Assembly: GCA_041674345.1 (NCBI GenBank)
Contig: JBAYVY010000266.1
Coordinates: 1 to 5,195 of the forward strand
Direction: 5' to 3'
DNA: 5,195 bases
Origin: JBAYVY01 sp041674345
GTDB taxonomy: Bacteria > Planctomycetota > Phycisphaerae > Phycisphaerales > Zrk34
Numbering within the stretch: position 1 is the first letter of the stretch; the number at the start of each line of letters is the position of its first letter. Made by a program: the position numbers and the translations under genes. Positions 1-3,769 of this stretch are shown piece after piece. The notes under the pieces were generated by a model that was given only the letters and a program-made list of their open reading frames with translations, was not told where the DNA came from and searched no databases.

Positions 1-25
1 GGGGTCAAAAAGCCTCGATTCTGCT

Positions 26-99
26 TCAAAAACGGCGGTAAGATGAGCCAATGTTCGACCATTTTTCGACAAACATTCGTTTTTGGCTCAAAAACGGCG
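26..99. repeat. 12-bp direct repeats enclosing nested inverted repeats
   Basis: TCAAAAACGGCG occurs exactly at 26-37 and again at 88-99. Between them GAGCCAA (45-51) is inverted as TTGGCTC (83-89), with a further inner match AATGTT (50-55) / AACATT (72-77). Overlapping the right copy, CGTTTTTG (78-85) and CAAAAACG (89-96) form a perfect 8-bp inverted repeat around a 3-nt spacer. The sequence shows the symmetry directly. Whether this is an operator cluster, an attachment or insertion scar, or a small degenerate palindromic element cannot be decided from one copy. Confidence 0.6.
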
Positions 100-121
100 A
101 TCACCCGTGAACGGTTACGTT

Positions 122-150
122 TTCACTGATATTGGGTACGATGACATAAT
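122..150 (+). promoter_or_regulatory. Candidate distal sigma70 promoter
   Basis: TTCACT (122-127, 4 of 6 to TTGACA) lies 17 bp before CATAAT (145-150, 5 of 6 to TATAAT). TGA directly precedes the -10 box, giving the TGn extended -10 context. The predicted start near 157 would give a leader of about 150 nt before the antitoxin. It is a consensus match only and may act together with, or instead of, the proximal promoter. Confidence 0.4.
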
Positions 151-153
151 CAA

Positions 154-183
154 CAAAAAAGTATGCAAAAAAGTAAACAAAAA
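154..183. repeat. Tandem CAAAAAAGTA repeats forming near-phased A-tracts
   Basis: CAAAAAAGTA occurs exactly at 154-163 and 166-175, a 12-bp period. A third A-run (179-183) follows, so A-tract centres fall about 12 bp apart. A-tracts near helical spacing are known to bend DNA and can act as UP-like elements. These lie just upstream of the proximal -35 box at 191, so a role in promoter geometry or antitoxin binding is plausible but unproven. Confidence 0.55.
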
Positions 184-190
184 TTGCGAC

Positions 191-218
191 TTGATTCGCT
201 CCTATTTTGTGGTATGAT
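191..218 (+). promoter_or_regulatory. Candidate proximal promoter of the toxin-antitoxin operon
   Basis: TTGATT (191-196, 4 of 6 to TTGACA) is separated by 16 bp from TATGAT (213-218, 5 of 6 to TATAAT). TGG immediately upstream of the -10 supplies an extended -10 TGn. Transcription would start near 225, leaving a leader of about 79 nt. TGATTC recurs at 192-197 and 215-220, one copy overlapping each box. In related systems the ribbon-helix-helix antitoxin represses its own promoter, so an operator is expected here. Confidence 0.5.
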
Positions 219-255
219 TCTTCAGCCGCATCTGCGAACGGTCGATTCCCTACAT

Positions 256-278
256 GACGCGCATACGATGCCGGCGTC
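256..278 (+). other. Predicted leader hairpin before the antitoxin ribosome binding site
   Basis: GACGC (256-260) pairs with GCGTC (274-278) and GCAT (261-264) with ATGC (268-271). This leaves a 2-nt bulge (272-273) and a 3-nt loop (265-267). The stem ends 14 nt before the Shine-Dalgarno GGAGGTG, so it would not hide the ribosome site itself. It could be a mRNA structure or, as DNA, an operator palindrome. Confidence 0.4.
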
Positions 279-303
279 CCCGCGAAGTCATTGGAGGTGT
301 CAC

Positions 304-558
304 ATGGGTGAATCCATCCGTATCAGCCCAACCGACCATGAAACATTGAAGGATATGGCCGCGAAGACCGGACGAAAAATGAGCGATCTGGTCAGCGACG
401 CGATTTCCGAACTGAAACGCCGATTTATCCTGGAATCCAGCACAAACGGCTATCATGCCCTTTTTGCGAATAAAGCATCCCACAAAGCCGAAAAGAAGGA
501 ATCCGACATCTGGGATTCCGCGACTATTGCCGATGTTGATTCGGAGGATTGGCAGTGA
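304..558 (+). CDS. Ribbon-helix-helix antitoxin of a MazEF-like type II toxin-antitoxin pair
   Basis: 84 residues. The start at 304 is chosen because GGAGGTG (293-299) sits 4 nt upstream; the in-frame extension to 163 covers promoter-like DNA and does not look like protein. Residues 3-8 can form the DNA-binding ribbon strand, 10-21 helix A, a Gly turn near 23, and 25-40 helix B (MSDLVSDAI), the MetJ/Arc/CopG fold. The C-terminal half (about 60-84) is charged and becomes acidic, with W70 and W83, as expected for a flexible tail that blocks the toxin. The last 4 nt overlap the toxin start (GTGA), implying coupled translation. In known systems such an antitoxin neutralises the toxin by direct binding and represses its own promoter. 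The family assignment rests on the fold pattern and the neighbour; the C-terminus is not closely recognised. GC is lower than in the genes after 1050. Confidence 0.85.
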   Translation: MGESIRISPTDHETLKDMAAKTGRKMSDLVSDAISELKRRFILESSTNGYHALFANKASHKAEKKESDIWDSATIADVDSEDWQ

Positions 559-905
559 ACTATCCGGCGCGACCATCTCGGGGCGAAGTTTGGAAAGTTG
601 ATCTTGATCCCACAGTGGGACACGAGCAGGGCCTGACCCGTCCTGCTCTTGTTATTTCCGTCGATCAATTAAATCACGGTCCAAGCGAACTGGTTACCAT
701 CGTCCCCATTACCTCAAAACCACGCAAAATCCCCATTCATATTCACGTCAAACGAGGGCAGGGCGGGCTTGAAAAAGATAGTTGGATTCTATGCGATCAA
801 ATACGTACCCTCTCTGTTCGACGGTTTATCAAACCATATGAAGCCGTTGATGACCATGTCATGGAACACGTTGAAGAAACAATACGAATTGTTTTAGGGT
901 TATGA
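555..905 (+). CDS. mazF: MazF/PemK-family endoribonuclease toxin
   Basis: 116 residues, normal length for MazF. The GTG at 555 is preferred: GGAGG (543-547) is 7 nt upstream, whereas the in-frame TTG at 549 would sit only 1 nt from it. Family motifs appear in order: RGEVWKVDLDPTVG (9-22), EQGLTRPALVIS (24-35), the strand ending in VPITS (50-54), and EKDSWILCDQIRTL (73-86) followed by RRF. By comparison with Bacillus subtilis MazF, R29 and T53 correspond to catalytic R25 and T48, so the toxin looks intact. MazF enzymes cut single-stranded mRNA at short sequence-specific sites in the cytoplasm and stall growth when the antitoxin is lost. The cut site cannot be read from this sequence. Overlap with the antitoxin frame fits the usual antitoxin-first order. 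Confidence 0.93.
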   Translation: MNYPARPSRGEVWKVDLDPTVGHEQGLTRPALVISVDQLNHGPSELVTIVPITSKPRKIPIHIHVKRGQGGLEKDSWILCDQIRTLSVRRFIKPYEAVDDHVMEHVEETIRIVLGL

Positions 906-970
906 CGGGGTTGAGGTCGATCGTGCTGTTTTGCCCGGGCTGGGTGGGAATAATGGCGGGGTTGCGGTCG
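902..970. repeat. 18-nt imperfect direct repeat starting inside the toxin stop codon region
   Basis: Bases 902-919 and 953-970 match at 16 of 18 positions, with a core CGGGGTTG followed by GGTCG one base later, 51 bp apart. The first copy includes the toxin stop codon. The rest of the spacer to 1056 holds only weak 4-5 bp hairpins (for example GGTTG 984-988 / CAACC 994-998) without a T-run, so I call no terminator. The repeat may be a local duplication or a scar at the end of the inserted toxin-antitoxin module. Confidence 0.45.
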
Positions 971-1042
971 CGGCGGAAATCAGGGTTGGCGAGCAACCGT
1001 GAAAAAAAGGGCGACTCGCGCCACCGACCAAACTTAGACGGT

Positions 1043-1048
1043 TATACT
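1043..1048 (+). promoter_or_regulatory. Candidate -10 box for the stress protein / antiporter operon, possibly giving a leaderless mRNA
   Basis: TATACT matches TATAAT at 5 of 6 positions and lies 8 bp before the ATG at 1057, so a start 7-9 nt downstream would fall at about 1055-1057. No purine-rich Shine-Dalgarno site is visible between 1030 and 1056, which agrees with a leaderless transcript. No good -35 is seen 15-19 bp upstream, so the promoter may be weak, use an activator, or not exist. A GTTAT/ATAAC inverted repeat (1041-1045 / 1051-1055) overlaps it. Confidence 0.35.
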
Positions 1049-1056
1049 GCATAACG

Positions 1057-1935
1057 ATGGGTGATCGGACGGATACAACGCCTTTGTTGCGAACGGTGCT
1101 GGCGCCGCTGGCGCTGTCGCCCCGCGCCGCGGCGGTGGCGTGCGAGGCGCGGCGATGGGCGCGGCTGCTGGGCGCGGAACTGGTGCTGCTGCACGTGGGA
1201 CGGGATGAACCGGCGGTGCGAAGCCGATTCGATGATCTGCTGCGGCAATATGATTTGACGGAACATCGCTTGCTGTTCGTTCCGGGGGCGGGAGCGATGC
1301 CGGGGGCGGGGGCGGGGAAGGTGATCGTGCGGGTGGCCGGGGAGTTGCAGGCGGACCTGATCGTCGCCGGGGCGCTGGAGAAGGAAGGGGCGCTGAGTTA
1401 CTACGTCGGCTCGGTGGCGCGGCGGGTGGCGCGGCGGGCACCCTGCTCCGTGCTGCTGCTGACCGAACCGAAAGTCGAAGCCCCGTTGCCCCGGCACTGG
1501 GTGGTGACGGTGAGGCCGGATCAGGCGACCGGGCGAATGCTGCGGTTTTTGCGAAGCGTCAGCGAACGGGAAAAACCCGATCGCATCGAGGCGGTCAGTG
1601 AATACAATCTGACCGGAATCGACTGGGCGTTGGAAAGCGATCTGGACGCGCGAACCGCTGAGGCGCAGCGCCGGACCATTCACCGCCAGGAACAGGCGCG
1701 GCTGGCGGACTTCCTGATGGAAGCGGAGTTCTCAGACCCGGCGATCCGCCCGATCTGTCTGGCCGGCCGCGTCGGGTACGAATCATCGGAATACGCCCGG
1801 CGGGAAGGGGCGGACCTGCTGATCGCCCCGGCCCCGCGCCGGCTGGGTTTCTGGGACAAGTTCATTCAGCACGGCGTGGAGTTCGCGCTGGAATCACTGC
1901 CGTGCGCGCTGTGGTTGTACCGACCGAATGAATGA
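1057..1935 (+). CDS. Tandem-domain universal stress protein (UspA superfamily)
   Basis: 292 residues, the usual size of a two-domain Usp. Domain 1 (about 11-136): strand LRTVLAPLAL, helix AAVACEARRWARLLGA, strand ELVLLHVG, then ADLIVAGA and the nucleotide-loop region. The usual G-x2-G-x9-G-S/T motif reads G105-x2-E108-x9-G118-S119, so the second glycine is Glu; VARRAPCSVLLL completes the fold. Domain 2 (about 146-290) ends in ADLLIAPAP...HGVEFALESLPCALWLYR, where the loop is degenerate and probably does not bind ATP. Usp proteins are cytoplasmic stress regulators, often paired with transporters. The antiporter gene follows after 15 nt, suggesting co-transcription and perhaps regulation of that transporter. 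No ribosome binding site precedes the ATG; TTG or GTG codons just inside are alternatives but have none either. An 18-bp tandem duplication encodes PGAGAMPGAGA (76-86). Confidence 0.85.
   Translation: MGDRTDTTPLLRTVLAPLALSPRAAAVACEARRWARLLGAELVLLHVGRDEPAVRSRFDDLLRQYDLTEHRLLFVPGAGAMPGAGAGKVIVRVAGELQADLIVAGALEKEGALSYYVGSVARRVARRAPCSVLLLTEPKVEAPLPRHWVVTVRPDQATGRMLRFLRSVSEREKPDRIEAVSEYNLTGIDWALESDLDARTAEAQRRTIHRQEQARLADFLMEAEFSDPAIRPICLAGRVGYESSEYARREGADLLIAPAPRRLGFWDKFIQHGVEFALESLPCALWLYRPNE
1282..1317 (+). repeat. Tandem 18-bp G-rich duplication within the stress protein gene, possible G-quadruplex
   Basis: Bases 1282-1299 and 1300-1317 match at 15 of 18 positions and encode PGAGAM followed by PGAGAG. 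The coding strand has G-runs at 1284-1288, 1290-1292, 1302-1306, 1308-1312 and 1314-1317. Four runs can be chosen with loops of 9, 1 and 1 nt, a relaxed G-quadruplex pattern. In the protein it forms a flexible Gly/Ala loop before helix VIVRVAGEL. Confidence 0.5.
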
Positions 1936-1950
1936 CGAAAGGGCGGTTGC

Positions 1951-3657
1951 ATGGATCGGCTTTCGCCGCATGAGATCGTGGTGATGTTTCTGGCGTTGGG
2001 GACGCTGCTGGGGGCGGCGCGCATTCTCGGTGAGCTGGCCAAGCGTGTGAATCAACCGGCGGTGCTGGGCGAGATCATCGCGGGCATCCTGCTGGGGCCG
2101 ACGGTGCTGGGCGGGATATCGCCGCAGACCTACCAGACGCTTTTCCCCGCAACCGGTTCGCTGGCGCTGGTACTTGACGGATTCACCAGTTTGGCGATCG
2201 CGCTGTTTCTGCTGGTGGCGGGAATGGAAGTGGATTTATCCACGATCTGGCGTCAGGGCAGGGTGGCGATGAGCGTTAGCGCGTGGGGGATGGTGTTTCC
2301 GTGGGCGGTCGGGTTCCTGGCCGCGGCGGCGATCCCCACGGTGATGGGGCGTGAACCGAGCGCCGACTGGCTGATTTTCTCGCTGTTTTTCGCCACGGCG
2401 TTGTCCATCAGCGCCTTGCCGGTCATCGCCAAGACGCTGATGGACCTGAATCTTTACCGCACCGATCTGGGCATGGTCGTCATCGCCGCCGCGATCTTCA
2501 ACGACCTGATCGGCTGGATCATCTTCGCCGTGATTCTCGGCATGATCCATTCCGGGAAGGCCAACAGTCATGCGATGGGCGTCGGACACACCATCTGGAT
2601 GACCCTCGCCTTCGCGGCGATCATGCTCACGGTCGGCCGCTGGCTGATTCACCGCTCCCTGCCCTACATCCAGGCGCACACAAGCTGGCCCGGCGGCGTG
2701 CTGAGCTTCGCGCTGACCGCCGCGCTGTTCTGCGCCGCCTTCACCGAATGGATCGGCGTCCACGCCATCTTCGGCGCGTTCATCTTCGGCATCGCCCTGG
2801 GCGATTCCTCCCATCTCCGCGAACAGACCCGCGCCACCATCGACCGCTTCATCAGCTTCTTTTTCGCCCCCCTGTTCTTCGCAAGCATCGGCCTGAAGGT
2901 CGATTTCGCCGCGCACTTCGACTGGCTCCTGGTCCTGGTGGTGCTGGTCATTTCCTGCTTCGGTAAAATCATCGGCTGCGGGCTGGGCGCGCGATGGGGC
3001 GGCATGGACTGGCGGCAGGCGTGGGCAATCGGCTTCGGCATGAACGCACGCGGCGCGATGGAGATCATTCTCGGCCTGCTCGCACTCCAGGCCGGCGTCA
3101 TCCGCGAACGTCTCTTCGTCGCCCTGGTCGTCATGGCGCTGGTCACCTCCATCATCAGCGGCCCGGTCATGCAACGTCTGCTCCGTGAGAAAAAGGCCAA
3201 ACGTTTCGTCGATTATCTGTCGAGCAAGACATTCATCCGTCCGCTGGAAGCGCCCGACCGCTGGGCCGCCATCGAACAACTGGCCCAAGCCGCCGCACAA
3301 GCCAATGCGCTGGATGTCGAACGCACCGTCAATCTGGTGATCGGGCGCGAACGCATCATGGGCACCGGTCTGGGCAACGGTCTGGCGATCCCCCATGCCC
3401 GGTCGGCGCAGATCACTCAACCGATCCTCGCGGTGGGCGTCAGCGAGCGCGGCGTGGACTTCGACGCCCCCGACGGCCGACCCGCGCAACTCATCCTGTT
3501 GATCCTCACCCCCATCAGCGACGCGGGCATCCAACTGGAAATCCTCGCCGACGTCGCCCAAACCTTCACCGATTCCCGGATGGTCGAGAAAGCCGTCCGG
3601 TGCAACGGTTACACGGAGTTTCTCGCCCTGCTCCGCAGCGCGCCCGGCGAACGATGA
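1951..3657 (+). CDS. CPA2-family cation/proton antiporter with C-terminal PTS EIIA (fructose/mannitol type) domain
   Basis: 568 residues. The ATG at 1951 follows the stress protein stop by 15 nt with a weak AAAGGG (1938-1943) 7 nt upstream. Residues about 8-408 hold some 12-13 hydrophobic segments of an inner-membrane Na+(K+)/H+ exchanger. Motifs: QPAVLGEIIAGILLGP (35-50), FLLVAGMEVD (86-95), the ion-site pair N184-D185 in AIFNDLIGW, HAIFGAFIFG (271-280), FFAPLFFASIGLKVD (304-318, K316), and GMNARGAMEIIL (363-374, R367, E371). Asn-Asp rather than Asp-Asp at the ion site is more typical of electroneutral exchange; this is inference. Residues about 426-566 form an EIIA domain: RERIMGTGLGNGLAIPHAR (466-484) with the phospho-accepting H482 intact. 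It occupies the place where KefB/KefC relatives carry an RCK nucleotide-binding domain, suggesting control by PTS phosphorylation. No EI or HPr gene is in the window. Codon use shifts from G-ending to C-ending part-way through the gene. The transported ion is unknown. Confidence 0.92.
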   Translation: MDRLSPHEIVVMFLALGTLLGAARILGELAKRVNQPAVLGEIIAGILLGPTVLGGISPQTYQTLFPATGSLALVLDGFTSLAIALFLLVAGMEVDLSTIWRQGRVAMSVSAWGMVFPWAVGFLAAAAIPTVMGREPSADWLIFSLFFATALSISALPVIAKTLMDLNLYRTDLGMVVIAAAIFNDLIGWIIFAVILGMIHSGKANSHAMGVGHTIWMTLAFAAIMLTVGRWLIHRSLPYIQAHTSWPGGVLSFALTAALFCAAFTEWIGVHAIFGAFIFGIALGDSSHLREQTRATIDRFISFFFAPLFFASIGLKVDFAAHFDWLLVLVVLVISCFGKIIGCGLGARWGGMDWRQAWAIGFGMNARGAMEIILGLLALQAGVIRERLFVALVVMALVTSIISGPVMQRLLREKKAKRFVDYLSSKTFIRPLEAPDRWAAIEQLAQAAAQANALDVERTVNLVIGRERIMGTGLGNGLAIPHARSAQITQPILAVGVSERGVDFDAPDGRPAQLILLILTPISDAGIQLEILADVAQTFTDSRMVEKAVRCNGYTEFLALLRSAPGER

Positions 3658-3662
3658 AAGAA

Positions 3663-3750
3663 GATGGTGGATTGGGTGAAGTGATGCCGCTTGCGGCTTA
3701 GCAATCCCGCGCCACCGCCATCACCTCCCCACTTCACCCAATCAAACATC
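3663..3750. repeat. Long inverted repeat between convergent genes, possible bidirectional terminator
   Basis: GATTGGGTGAAGTG (3670-3683) is perfectly inverted as CACTTCACCCAATC (3730-3743). Outside it, after a 3x3 internal loop, GATG (3663-3666) pairs with CATC (3747-3750). It lies between two convergent genes, where a shared terminator is expected. However, the loop is long (46 nt) and neither side has a T-run, so it is not a textbook intrinsic terminator. As DNA it could extrude as a cruciform or bind a protein. Confidence 0.55.
3686..3697. repeat. Short GC hairpin inside the loop of the long inverted repeat
   Basis: GCCGC (3686-3690) and GCGGC (3693-3697) pair perfectly around TT, followed by TTAGC. 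I have an unverified recollection of similar GCCGC-TT-GCGGC-TTAGC motifs between genes in planctomycete genomes, which would make this one copy of a dispersed palindromic element. Only one copy is in this window. Confidence 0.45.
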
Positions 3751-3762
3751 ACCCAATCAAAC
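3734..3762. repeat. 14-bp direct repeat with 15-bp period
   Basis: TCACCCAATCAAAC occurs exactly at 3734-3747 and 3749-3762. The first copy overlaps the right arm of the long inverted repeat. The second copy could pair with the same left arm (3670-3679), giving two alternative hairpins. Likely a small tandem duplication. Confidence 0.6.
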
Positions 3763-3769
3763 TTTCCCC

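Larger units (their letters stand above)
1..303. other. Gene-free, AT-rich, repeat-dense region upstream of the toxin-antitoxin operon
   Basis: I find no convincing coding region here. An open frame runs upstream of the antitoxin from 163, but its translation looks like non-coding sequence and it lies over promoter-like elements. The stretch holds a pair of 12-bp direct repeats, nested inverted repeats at 45-96, two candidate sigma70-type promoters, three A-tracts at near-helical spacing and a hairpin just before the antitoxin ribosome binding site. GC is about 28% at 121-180, far below the GC-rich genes beyond 1050. Any gene further left lies outside the window. Confidence 0.7.

Noticed and set aside
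1..120. Integron attC site or CRISPR array explaining the repeats
   Set aside because: I see no paired core sites of the attC type and no regularly spaced series of repeats; there are only two copies of the 12-mer.
163..303. In-frame upstream extension of the antitoxin starting at ATG 163
   Set aside because: It overlaps the A-tracts and the proximal promoter, has no ribosome site, and its translation is unlike an antitoxin. GGAGGTG at 293-299 places the start at 304.
549..554. TTG start two codons upstream for the toxin
   Set aside because: It lies 1 nt from the GGAGG core, too close to be used; GTG at 555 has correct spacing and a 4-nt overlap.
984..1022. Small hairpins after the toxin as an intrinsic terminator
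   Set aside because: Stems are only 4-5 bp and no T-run follows on the plus strand; the A-run at 1002-1008 is in the wrong place for a plus-strand terminator.
1034..1683. Minus-strand open frames opposite the stress protein gene, rich in Pro, Arg, Ala or His
   Set aside because: Low-complexity shadows of GC-rich codons on the other strand; no ribosome site or recognisable domain.
2236..3561. Long minus-strand open frame opposite the antiporter gene
   Set aside because: The product is dominated by Asp, Glu, Gln, Gly and Ala with no fold or motif, typical of the antisense of GC-rich membrane-protein codons.
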